Shown here: one piece after another, positions 1-8,294 of the stretch
Layout of the letters: every line of letters begins with the position of its first letter
Position numbering within the stretch: position 1 is the stretch's first letter
Source: JBEKHT01 sp049511715
GTDB lineage: Bacteria; Chloroflexota; Anaerolineae; Anaerolineales; RBG-16-64-43
Direction: 5' to 3'
DNA length: 64,000 bases
Assembly: GCA_049511715.1 (NCBI GenBank)
Contig: JBEKXU010000007.1
Span: forward strand, 1-64,000
Position numbers and translations under genes: made by a program
The notes under the pieces: generated by a model
Databases searched by the model: none
What the model saw: the letters and a program-made list of their open reading frames with translations, nothing else
Told to the model about the DNA's origin: nothing

Positions 1-93
1 CAAAACCCTCAGGTCTTCGTCTGGAGCGCACCGGTGGAACGGATCTTGGCCAAGATCGCCAAATGTAAAGAAGCGTCAGACGCACCACACTAG
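1..93 (+). mobile_element. 3' end of an IS630-family transposase (truncated by window edge)
   Basis: Frame 1 is open from the first base to a TAG at 91-93 and encodes 30 residues, beginning QNPQVFVWSAPVERILAKIA and ending with KCKEASDAPH. The pattern (N-P-x-x-F-V-W, then I-L-x-K-I-A-x-C-K-E at the extreme C terminus) matches what I know of the carboxyl end of IS630/Tc1-mariner DDE transposases. The catalytic DDE domain would lie to the left of the window. Whether the element is intact cannot be judged; no terminal inverted repeat could be recognised just downstream. Confidence 0.7.
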
Positions 94-622
94 AGCAAGT
101 GCCCGGGGCAGAGGGTAGTCTTGCCTCGTCGCGCGGCCCGGGCATGGATCTCCACGGGATTGCTGGCCCGCACGCAGTTTCGTGTCAAGACGGCGGTGGA
201 GTAGCGACCCTGTCGGGTTTCCCGCGATCTGAAGCCCCGTCCGGAGTTCCGACTCGGATTCGGTGCCCATCCCCAAATCCTTCAGGCGCAACCTCGCGCA
301 GCCCCTGAAGGTCATGCTCGTCCCTTGCCGGGACAAGGATCCGGTGGACGCGCGGACTGCTTGAGCCGGGACCACAAGCAGGGTCTTCCGTAGAAGGCGC
401 GGGACGAGGCCGGGCCGGGGCGCGACATCGATAGCGGAGAGCTTTTCTGTAGCATCGGCTGGCGGCATGCGGCTCATCGCCTCTCGAGCAGACGCATGAG
501 GTTCGATGGAAACTCTGTGGAACCGGTTCCACTGGACCCGGAAATGAAAAGGGACGCCCGCGCTCTGGCATCCCATGGGAAAAGAGGCAAGGGTCCCTCC
601 TGCGCTTGGCACCCGCAAAGAC
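94..622. other. Intergenic stretch with no recognisable gene
   Basis: About 530 bp between the transposase tail and the stop codon of the leftward sufT-like gene. Open frames exist on both strands, as expected in GC-rich DNA, but none has a recognisable motif, a convincing ribosome-binding site or a family-like composition. It may be eroded DNA left behind by insertion of the transposable element. Confidence 0.5.
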
Positions 623-976
623 CTAGTAATACATGCCCCAGCTGGCTTCGGCGTCCCCTTCCATCATCGACATGTCCCACATTCCTTCACCGATCTCGAT
701 CATAATCGGTCGGGAAAGAGCCTCCTCTGCGGAATGGCGGGTTGTCTCGATCATGGCGGGGCCGTAGGGGCAGAAAGGGGTGGTCAGAAGCATCGTCACC
801 TGTGCCCGATCTTCCTGGATACTGACGTCGCGAATGAGCCCCAGCTGAATGATGCTCAGCCCGAGTTCCGGGTCGATAATTTGGCCCCAGCTGTCACGCA
901 GCTTTTGCGCGAGTTCAGGCTGATCCTTGTCTGCCTGCCACTGCACCTTGTAGCTGGGCTTTTCCTGGTCGGTCAT
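623..976 (-). CDS. SufT-like metal-sulfur cluster assembly factor (DUF59/MIP18 family)
   Basis: A 117-residue single-domain protein. The DUF59 signature DPELGLSIIQLGLI lies at about residues 35-48, and the conserved cysteine of the family is C69 in TTPFCPYGPAM. Known relatives (SufT, PaaD, MIP18) help mature or target Fe-S clusters. The last 20 residues are rich in Met, Trp and Tyr (MWDMSMMEGDAEASWGMYY), which is not typical. I chose the ATG at 976-974 because it overlaps the stop of the upstream regulator gene in an ATGA junction, implying translational coupling; longer in-frame extensions run through the regulator. It forms a leftward operon with the SufR-like gene, divergent from sufCBDSU. 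Function inferred from family and context. Confidence 0.8.
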   Translation of the reverse strand: MTDQEKPSYKVQWQADKDQPELAQKLRDSWGQIIDPELGLSIIQLGLIRDVSIQEDRAQVTMLLTTPFCPYGPAMIETTRHSAEEALSRPIMIEIGEGMWDMSMMEGDAEASWGMYY

Positions 977-1665
977 TCGTTTACCTCTGAGTCCGTTCCC
1001 GCTGTCAAAGAGTGAGGCGGGGCCTCCGGCCGTCGGGTGCTGGCTAGGATCATGAAGCTGCAGGTATGGTCCCCGCTGAGAATGCAGGACTGCCTCCGCA
1101 CCGGGGAAGCCAGAGCCTGGGAGATGATCGAGGCGTCCAGGGTGCACACTTCGGGATGACGCACGCTGATTCGGTAGTAGGGGCAGTTAAGTTCTGTCAC
1201 CCGGAAGTCGCCGTTGCCCTCCGCCTCTGCTTTGGCCTCAAAACCTTCCAGAGCCAGTATCTCCAGAAGCCGGGGCAGCCGTTCCTCCACAGGAAGCCCC
1301 TGGAGCTCATCACCCACTTCCCGCGCCATACTCGAGGCAATCTCCGCAAAGAGCGTCTGCACGACACTCTCGGGAAGGTGCTCTTTCATCTCGCTCAGAA
1401 GCCGATCGGTCAGCGTGAGGTAGCGCGTGGGAAAACGCTCCAGACCGGCCTCGGTGAGCTGGTAGATCAGGCGGGGACGGCCAACCCCATGACGTTCCTC
1501 ACGGGCCTCCACCAGCCCTTCGGCCCGAAGCGAACCCAAGTGGTGGCGGACGGAGACCGACGATATCCCCGCTTGCTGCGCGAGGTCGGCAACGGAACAC
1601 TGACCTCGGCGGCGCAGGGTTGTAAGGATTGTTTCCCTCGAATTGAGTTCTCCTGTTGCTTCCAT
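973..1665 (-). CDS. sufR: SufR-like winged-helix Fe-S cluster biosynthesis regulator
   Basis: A 230-residue protein with an N-terminal winged HTH (about residues 9-72: AQQAGISSVSVRHHLGSLRAEG, followed by a GVGRPRLIYQLT wing) and a C-terminal half holding four cysteines, C161, C174, C194 and C202, spaced CX12CX19CX7C. Cyanobacterial SufR also begins with CX12C but then differs in spacing, so cluster ligation by these residues is an inference. Known SufR proteins bind a [4Fe-4S] cluster and repress the suf operon. The gene is divergent from sufC and co-transcribed with the DUF59 gene. Its promoter at 1675-1703 places the transcription start only a few bases before the ATG, so the mRNA looks leaderless. 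Alternative: a generic DeoR/ArsR-like regulator, unlikely given context. Confidence 0.8.
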   Translation of the reverse strand: MEATGELNSRETILTTLRRRGQCSVADLAQQAGISSVSVRHHLGSLRAEGLVEAREERHGVGRPRLIYQLTEAGLERFPTRYLTLTDRLLSEMKEHLPESVVQTLFAEIASSMAREVGDELQGLPVEERLPRLLEILALEGFEAKAEAEGNGDFRVTELNCPYYRISVRHPEVCTLDASIISQALASPVRRQSCILSGDHTCSFMILASTRRPEAPPHSLTAGTDSEVNE

Positions 1666-1674
1666 CTGCGTGGG

Positions 1675-1703
1675 ATATTATCACTTTCGACGATTTTCGT
1701 CAA
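1675..1703 (-). promoter_or_regulatory. Promoter of sufR-like gene
   Basis: On the minus strand TTGACG (complement of 1698-1703), a 17-bp spacer and TAATAT (complement of 1675-1680) form a near-consensus sigma70-type promoter. The predicted start is around 1668, three bases from the ATG at 1665, so the transcript would be leaderless or nearly so. Confidence 0.65.
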
Positions 1704-1720
1704 TAGATAAGATTTTTATC
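1689..1720. promoter_or_regulatory. Two inverted repeats, candidate SufR operators
   Basis: GACGATTTTCGTC (1689-1701, 5-bp arms, 3-bp centre) overlaps the -35 and spacer of the sufR promoter. GATAAGATTTTTATC (1706-1720, 5-bp arms, 5-bp centre) lies between the divergent promoters. Their placement suits a repressor acting on both transcription units. Neither matches the published cyanobacterial CAAC-N6-GTTG site, so the assignment to this SufR is inference. Confidence 0.45.
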
Positions 1721-1747
1721 ATAATTATTCATCCTATTGACTTGAGG

Positions 1748-1756
1748 TGGTATAAT
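1748..1756 (+). promoter_or_regulatory. Extended -10 promoter of the suf operon
   Basis: TGGTATAAT is a perfect TGn-extended -10 element. The base 17 bp upstream of the hexamer shows only a weak -35 (TTCATC, 1728-1733), which extended -10 promoters tolerate. The predicted start near 1763 gives a leader of about 78 nt before sufC. Confidence 0.6.
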
Positions 1757-1840
1757 CTGCCCTGATAGCCAGGTGGAGGCTTGTGACAAGAGCCCTGGCG
1801 GTGGGGCCCAACTGGCGACGCCAAGCTGGCAAGGAGAAGC

Positions 1841-2614
1841 ATGTCATCTGTCCTGGAAATCCGGAACCTGCATGTAAGCATCAACGATCGCCCGATCCTG
1901 CGCGGAGTCAACCTAATCGTTCCCCAGGGGGAAGTTCACGCGCTGATGGGACCAAATGGTACGGGGAAGTCGACCCTGGCCTACACCCTGATGGGGCATC
2001 CTGGCTACCAGGCGACAGCCGGTGAGGTTCTCTTCAAGGGACAGAACCTGCTCGAGCTTAAACCCGACGCGCGTTCTCGCCTGGGTGTATTCCTGGCTTT
2101 TCAGTACCCGGTCGCCATTCCCGGGGTCTCCGTAGCCAACTTCCTCCGTACGGCGATCAATGCGCGCCGCCGCACTCTGAATACCCAGGACAAGGGCATC
2201 CCGGTGCCGGAGTTCCGAAAGCTGCTGAGGACGAAGATGGAACTCTTGCAAATGCCCAGCGATTTCGCCGGCCGTTACCTGAACGACGGATTCTCCGGTG
2301 GCGAAAAGAAGAGGGCGGAGATACTCCAGATGGCAGTGCTGGAGCCGGAATTGGCAATTCTGGATGAAACCGACTCGGGTTTGGATATCGATGCCCTTCG
2401 GATTGTCTCCGAGGGCGTGAATGCGCTGGCCGGCCCGAGCCTGGGCATCCTGCTCATCACACACTACCAGCGCATCCTGAACTACATCAAGCCGGATGTG
2501 GTGCACGTCATGTACGGTGGAAAGATCGTCGAGTCCGGCGGCCCGGAGCTGGCATTGACTTTGGAAGAGCACGGTTATGACTGGGTGAAGGAACGACATC
2601 CGAGTGAGGTATGA
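1841..2614 (+). CDS. sufC: Fe-S cluster assembly ATPase SufC
   Basis: A 257-residue ABC-type ATPase, the energy-supplying subunit of the cytosolic SufBCD scaffold. Walker A is GPNGTGKST (residues 37-45), the family-specific signature region is FSGGEKKRAE (151-160) and Walker B/D-loop is LAILDETDSGLDIDAL (171 on); the ETDSGLD form is characteristic of SufC rather than of transporters. The start is an ATG with AAGGAG five bases upstream. First gene of the operon, 15 bp before sufB. Length is normal for the family. Confidence 0.95.
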   Translation: MSSVLEIRNLHVSINDRPILRGVNLIVPQGEVHALMGPNGTGKSTLAYTLMGHPGYQATAGEVLFKGQNLLELKPDARSRLGVFLAFQYPVAIPGVSVANFLRTAINARRRTLNTQDKGIPVPEFRKLLRTKMELLQMPSDFAGRYLNDGFSGGEKKRAEILQMAVLEPELAILDETDSGLDIDALRIVSEGVNALAGPSLGILLITHYQRILNYIKPDVVHVMYGGKIVESGGPELALTLEEHGYDWVKERHPSEV

Positions 2615-2629
2615 AGGAGCGATGAGCGA

Positions 2630-4039
<1,410 letters not shown>

Positions 4040-4083
4040 TCTGCTCCACGAGGCGTCGCCGACATACAGGGAGATAGGGAACG

Positions 4084-5478
4084 ATGGCGGAACGAGTTGT
4101 GATACGCACCGGGCGGATCCCCGTGCGCGGATCCCTCCGGCCCAAAGAACTGGCGCTCAGCCTCACCCAGATCGAAGCCCTGGGACGCGGGTTGGGGGAG
4201 CCCGGCTGGATGACGGATAGGCGCCGGGAGGCTTTCCAGACTTATCAATCGACGCCCATGCCGATCGGATCGGATGAAGCTTGGCGCCGCACCGATCTGT
4301 CGGAGCTCTCGCTGGGCGATTTGGAAATCAGTGCCCTCGGTCGGCTCGCGCGGGTCAAGCGGCCCAGAGCGGACCTGCTGAAGCCCCTGGCGGGCAAAAA
4401 GCACGGGGGGCAGATCCTGTTCGGCGACCAGGAACCGCGGATTGTGCCCTTGGAGGAGGACTTGGTGCGGCAGGGCGTGATCTTTGAGCCCCTGGGGTCG
4501 GCCGCCCGCAACCATCCGGATCTGGTCCAACGATACCTGGGCCAAGCGGTTCCCCCACGGGACGGCAAGTTCTCCGCCTTGGCGGCGACCTTGGCGGACG
4601 GGGGGGTGGTGGCCTATGTGCCACCGGGAGTCGATGTGACGCTGCCGCTGCAATCGGTGTGTTGGACTGGCGAGCTTGGGTTGCGGGCTTGGCGTGTCTT
4701 GCTGGTAGTCGACGAGGGGGCTCACCTGACCTATGTGCATGAGAACGCCTCCCCAGACGGAAGACAGCCGGCCGCCCGGGTAGGCATTGTGGAGGCCATC
4801 GTTTGCCGGGGGGCGACCCTACGTCTGGTCGAGTTCCAATCCTGGGGGAACAATGTTTGGAATTTCACCCACGAGCGGGCCAAGGTGGACCGGGGGGCGA
4901 CCCTGGACTGGATCTTCGGAGCCACCGGAAGCCGCCTCACCAAGAGCTTCATGACGGTGGATCTCCTGGGAGAGGGGTCGGTGGGCAAGATGTCCGGGTT
5001 CTACTTTGCAGATGGGAACCAGCATCTCGACCACGATACGCAGCAGAACCACTGGGCTCCCCACACCACCAGCGACCTGCTCTTTAAGGGCGCGGTCCTC
5101 GGGCGCAGCCGTTCGGTCTGGCAGGGAATGATCTATGTCGCGCAGGGAGCCGAAAAGGCGGATGGGTATCAGGCCAACCGGAATTTGATCCTTTCCAAGG
5201 AGGCCCGAGCCGATTCAATCCCGGGTCTGGAAATCCTGGCGGATGACGTGCGCTGCACCCATGGGGCCACCGTTGGGCAATTGGATGAGGACGAGGTCTT
5301 TTACCTTCTCAGCCGTGGCATTCCGCGCCAGGAGGCGGAACGGGTCTTGGTGGACGGCTTCTTTGATCCCATAATGCAAAGAATCCCCTTTGAGGGGGTC
5401 CAGCAAAGGCTTCGCCTGGCGATCGATGCTAAAATCACCAACGTTTCAAGAATTAGTGGTGAACATTTATCCAATTGA
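4084..5478 (+). CDS. sufD: Fe-S cluster assembly protein SufD
   Basis: A 464-residue SufD/SufB paralogue that heterodimerises with SufB. It shares the beta-helix core (FQSWGNNVWNFTHERAKVDRGATLDW) and the C-terminal signature GLEILADDVRCTHGATVGQL, whose His corresponds to the catalytically important His360 of E. coli SufD by motif. The ATG follows GGGAGATAGGGA-like purines. The gene ends with a cluster of weak codons around 5430-5478 just before the next start at 5489; the stop is TGA at 5476-5478. Confidence 0.93.
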   Translation: MAERVVIRTGRIPVRGSLRPKELALSLTQIEALGRGLGEPGWMTDRRREAFQTYQSTPMPIGSDEAWRRTDLSELSLGDLEISALGRLARVKRPRADLLKPLAGKKHGGQILFGDQEPRIVPLEEDLVRQGVIFEPLGSAARNHPDLVQRYLGQAVPPRDGKFSALAATLADGGVVAYVPPGVDVTLPLQSVCWTGELGLRAWRVLLVVDEGAHLTYVHENASPDGRQPAARVGIVEAIVCRGATLRLVEFQSWGNNVWNFTHERAKVDRGATLDWIFGATGSRLTKSFMTVDLLGEGSVGKMSGFYFADGNQHLDHDTQQNHWAPHTTSDLLFKGAVLGRSRSVWQGMIYVAQGAEKADGYQANRNLILSKEARADSIPGLEILADDVRCTHGATVGQLDEDEVFYLLSRGIPRQEAERVLVDGFFDPIMQRIPFEGVQQRLRLAIDAKITNVSRISGEHLSN

Positions 5479-5488
5479 GGTGAATTAC

Positions 5489-5806
5489 ATGCGCAGGGAG
5501 GGTCGCTTGGTGGGTTCGCACGCGGTGAAGAGCATGGCCGAGCACACTTTCAATGTGGGAGAGCTCGTTGAGGTCCTTTGTGACCACAAACGCAGTGGCC
5601 GACGCGTGCGGGATTGGGTGCAGGGCGTGATCGTGCATGCGGATGCTCGCATGACGGCGGTCCAATTTCGTAGTGACGTGTATCTGACGGATGGTTGGAT
5701 GGTTCCGGATCGCATCCTTTGGTTTACGCGGGGCTCGCAGAAGATCCGGCCGGCGCGCCGGCCGCGCTTGAAGACCGTGGGGTCAAGGTTGCGTCGGCGC
5801 GCCTGA
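5489..5806 (+). CDS. Unknown 105-residue basic protein inside the suf operon
   Basis: Not a recognised family. The frame is open further upstream, but the ATG at 5489 has a strong GAGGTG ribosome-binding site seven bases ahead and follows the sufD stop by 10 bp, so I chose it. The central region (AEHTFNVGELVEVLCDHKRS through GVIVHADARMTAVQFRSDVYL) alternates short hydrophobic strands with turns, starts with the 'F-x-V-G-E-L-V-E-V' entry of SH3/Tudor-like barrels and has a single Cys; the C terminus is Arg/Lys-rich. A small beta-barrel adaptor or nucleic-acid-binding protein is a guess. Its position between sufD and sufS suggests a role linked to cluster assembly or simply co-expression. Confidence 0.7.
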   Translation: MRREGRLVGSHAVKSMAEHTFNVGELVEVLCDHKRSGRRVRDWVQGVIVHADARMTAVQFRSDVYLTDGWMVPDRILWFTRGSQKIRPARRPRLKTVGSRLRRRA

Positions 5807-5857
5807 CCGCGCTGGCGAGCGGGCCCAGTCCAGGCACCCGCGGAGGTGAGAATCGTC

Positions 5858-7111
5858 ATGAATCCCAGGGCGGCGACCCCGGTCCTCCTCGACTGGCAGG
5901 GAATCCGGGAACAGTTCCCGATTCTGGATCAAGAGGTGCGCCCGGGCGTGAGGCTGGTCTATCTGGATTCGGCCGCGACCTCGCAGAAGCCGGAGGCCGT
6001 CATTGAGGCCATGAACCGCTTCTATCGGAAGACAAATGCCAACATCCACCGCGGGGTCCATCACTTGGCGGAGGAGGCGACGGCCGAGTATGAGCAGGCT
6101 CGAATGCGGGTGGCGGCCTTCATCGGGGCGGAGCAGCCGCAGGAAATCGTGTTCACTCGCAATACAACCGAGTCCATCAATCTGGTCATGCAGACCTGGG
6201 GAAGAGCGAATCTTCACTCGGGAGACACCATCCTCCTGACGGTCATGGAACATCATTCCAATATTGTGCCCTGGCAAATGCTTGCCAGCGAGCGCGGGCT
6301 CCAGCTCGAGTTCGTCCCCGTGACGGAGGAAGGGCGACTGGACCTTCCCTCTATGGAGCGACTGCTGGAGGAAAAAAGACCCGCCCTTGTTGCCGTGACC
6401 CAAATGTCCAACGTGCTGGGGACGATCAATCCGGTCGAGGAGATCGTCCGCAGGGCGCATCAGGTGGGCGCGCTGGTGCTGGTGGACGGAGCCCAATCGG
6501 TCCCCCACATGGCGGTGAATGTGAGATCCCTGGAGGCGGACTTCCTCGCTTTCTCGGGTCACAAGATGTGCGGGCCGACCGGGATCGGCGTCCTGTATGG
6601 CAAACGGGCGCTGCTCGAGGCGATGCCTCCATTTCTCGGCGGGGGCGACATGATTCGCCGCGTGCGCCTGCGGGAGTTCGAGGCGAACGAAGTTCCACAC
6701 AAGTTTGAGGCCGGGACCCCCGCCATCGCGGAAGCCATTGGTCTGAAGGCCGCGATAGACTTCTTGGACGGGATCGGCATGGACGCGATCCAATCGCATG
6801 AACAGGAAATCGCGGCCTATGCCTTGGACCGGCTGTCCGAGGTTCCCGGCTTGCGGGTCTACGGCCCCCCGGCTGCGGAGCGGGGAGGGGTGGCTTCCTT
6901 TTCGATGAAGTCGGCACACCCCCATGACATTGCCCAGGTGTTGGACCGTTATGGTGTGGCGGTCCGGGCGGGCCACCATTGCGCGATGCCTCTGCACGAG
7001 CGCTACGGTTTGGCGGCTACAACCCGCGCATCTTTCTACTTGTACAACACCCGCGCGGAGGTCGACCTCCTGGTCGAAGCTTTGGGGAAGGTGCTGGAGC
7101 TTTTCGCCTAG
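5858..7111 (+). CDS. sufS: Cysteine desulfurase SufS (class V aminotransferase fold)
   Basis: A 417-residue PLP enzyme that takes sulfur from L-cysteine as a persulfide for cluster assembly. The PLP-binding lysine is K236 in FSGHKMCGPTGIGVLYG, and the persulfide cysteine is C375 in RAGHHCAMPLHERYG, the group II (SufS/CsdA) motif. N terminus contains YLDSAATSQKP as expected. A GTG at 5846 is in frame, but GGAGGTG at 5842-5848 overlaps it and sits at proper distance from the ATG at 5858, so the ATG is preferred. Partner of the following SufU. Confidence 0.94.
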   Translation: MNPRAATPVLLDWQGIREQFPILDQEVRPGVRLVYLDSAATSQKPEAVIEAMNRFYRKTNANIHRGVHHLAEEATAEYEQARMRVAAFIGAEQPQEIVFTRNTTESINLVMQTWGRANLHSGDTILLTVMEHHSNIVPWQMLASERGLQLEFVPVTEEGRLDLPSMERLLEEKRPALVAVTQMSNVLGTINPVEEIVRRAHQVGALVLVDGAQSVPHMAVNVRSLEADFLAFSGHKMCGPTGIGVLYGKRALLEAMPPFLGGGDMIRRVRLREFEANEVPHKFEAGTPAIAEAIGLKAAIDFLDGIGMDAIQSHEQEIAAYALDRLSEVPGLRVYGPPAAERGGVASFSMKSAHPHDIAQVLDRYGVAVRAGHHCAMPLHERYGLAATTRASFYLYNTRAEVDLLVEALGKVLELFA

Positions 7112-7149
7112 TCGGCTTCCAGGACCACAGAGGAATCGAAAGGAGCGTC

Positions 7150-7539
7150 GTGGACGACCTGTACCGGGAATTGATCCTGGATCACTACAAGAATCCGCGC
7201 ATGCGCGGAACGCTCGATCCGCACGATATCTCCTATGAAGATGACAATCCTCTTTGTGGGGATCATCTGCGAATTGACCTGCGGGTGGACGCACAGGGGC
7301 GAATTTCGGAGGCCGCCTTTTCCGGGGAGGGTTGCGCCATCTCTCAGGCCTCGGCGGATCTCCTGACCGAATCGATTGTGGGCAAGTCGCTGGAGGATGT
7401 CCGCAAGCTGGGAAAAGAAGACATTCTGGAAATGCTTGGGATTGAGCTGAGCCCGGTCCGCCTCAAGTGTGCGTTGCTTTCGCTCAAGGTCTTGAAGGCT
7501 GGCGCCTACGGCCTGGCCGCAGCGAAAGACCTGGATTGA
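7150..7539 (+). CDS. sufU: Zinc-dependent sulfurtransferase/scaffold SufU
   Basis: A 129-residue IscU-like protein. Three conserved cysteines are present, C36 (NPLCGDHL), C62 (GEGCAISQASADLL) and C107 (RLKCALLSLK), together with D38, the zinc ligand set of SufU; the insertion between the second and third Cys distinguishes SufU from IscU. In known systems SufU accepts the persulfide from SufS. The start is GTG at 7150 with AAAGGAG upstream; the frame is open earlier but overlaps sufS. Confidence 0.92.
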   Translation: MDDLYRELILDHYKNPRMRGTLDPHDISYEDDNPLCGDHLRIDLRVDAQGRISEAAFSGEGCAISQASADLLTESIVGKSLEDVRKLGKEDILEMLGIELSPVRLKCALLSLKVLKAGAYGLAAAKDLD

Positions 7540-7591
7540 ATCCGGACGTGGCCGGGCGAGGGGTGAGGAGCCGCTTCATTGGGTAGGCAAT

Positions 7592-7948
7592 ATGTATAAC
7601 TATGTCACGCTGGGAGAAAAAGAGGCCGAGTTCGTCACCGTAGGAAAGCTGAAGGATTTCGCCTCCGGAGATCGCTGGTTGTTCGAGATTGACGGGCGGG
7701 CCGTCGCCCTTTTTCGCATCGCCCAGGATTGGTATGCCATCGCGGATGTTTGCACGCACGATGAGGGACCGCTCGGGGAGGGGACGCTGGAGGGGCTGCA
7801 GCTGGAGTGTCCTCGGCACGGCGGCCGGTTTGATCTCCGGACCGGCAAAGCCATTCGCCTTCCGGCCGTCATGGACATCCCGGCCTACCCTGTGCGGGTG
7901 GTCGGCGAAGAGGTACAGATCGGGATCCCCCGGGAGGCCTCTGCCTGA
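7592..7948 (+). CDS. Rieske-type [2Fe-2S] ferredoxin
   Basis: A 118-residue soluble Rieske domain. Ligands are C54 and H56 (DVCTHDEGPLGEG) and C73 and H76 (LECPRHGGRFDL), the CXH...CX2H motif of dioxygenase-type Rieske ferredoxins (NirD/BphF-like). No membrane segment, so a cytoplasmic electron carrier. It is the last gene of the suf operon, 52 bp after sufU and before a strong terminator; such ferredoxins are known in other sufCBDSU loci, where a role as electron donor is presumed. The ribosome-binding site is weak. Confidence 0.9.
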   Translation: MYNYVTLGEKEAEFVTVGKLKDFASGDRWLFEIDGRAVALFRIAQDWYAIADVCTHDEGPLGEGTLEGLQLECPRHGGRFDLRTGKAIRLPAVMDIPAYPVRVVGEEVQIGIPREASA

Positions 7949-7995
7949 CCCGGGAGGCGCGCGCCCAAGCAGGGCGTCGAACTGACCTGGCGATC

Positions 7996-8029
7996 GGCCG
8001 GCGAGGAAGTTTCCAAGCCGGCCTTTTTT
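7996..8029 (+). terminator. Rho-independent terminator of the suf operon
   Basis: GGCCGGC (7996-8002) pairs with GCCGGCC (8017-8023); the intervening bases contain an inner GGAA/TTCC pair that extends the stem, and six T residues follow (8024-8029). It lies 48 bp after the Rieske gene. Confidence 0.85.
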
Positions 8030-8206
8030 GTTCAGCCCCTGGGAGAGGTGGGCGCCAGCCTGCGGAGACCGACCCCGTGTGGAGGGAACTCTTTGAGCGT
8101 TGCCCTAGCGGGTGGATCCTTGTGCTGCCCCGGAGCTTCTCCGGGTGCCAAGACCTGATGTCACGCCATTTGAAATCAGGATCCCGGGTCGGGCAGGAAC
8201 CGAATG

Positions 8207-8215
8207 TGGTAAGAT
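8207..8215 (+). promoter_or_regulatory. Candidate extended -10 promoter of ppdK
   Basis: TGGTAAGAT is a TGn-extended -10 element 80 bp before the ppdK ATG. No clear -35 is present at 17 bp. The rest of the 7949-8294 gap holds the suf terminator and nothing else I can identify. Confidence 0.35.
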
Positions 8216-8294
8216 GGCGCCGGTCTTTCCCGGAAAATTCCCTGGGGCGATCGCGAGCCCCGTTCCCCGTAGGTACGAAAGGAGTCCTGAACTT

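Noticed and set aside
1737..1756. TTGACT followed by TATAAT as a standard -35/-10 pair for sufC
   Set aside because: The spacer is only 8 bp. The TGn-extended -10 alone is the better reading.
8170..8215. TTGAAA (8170-8175) as the -35 for the ppdK -10 at 8210
   Set aside because: Spacer of 34 bp is twice the required length.
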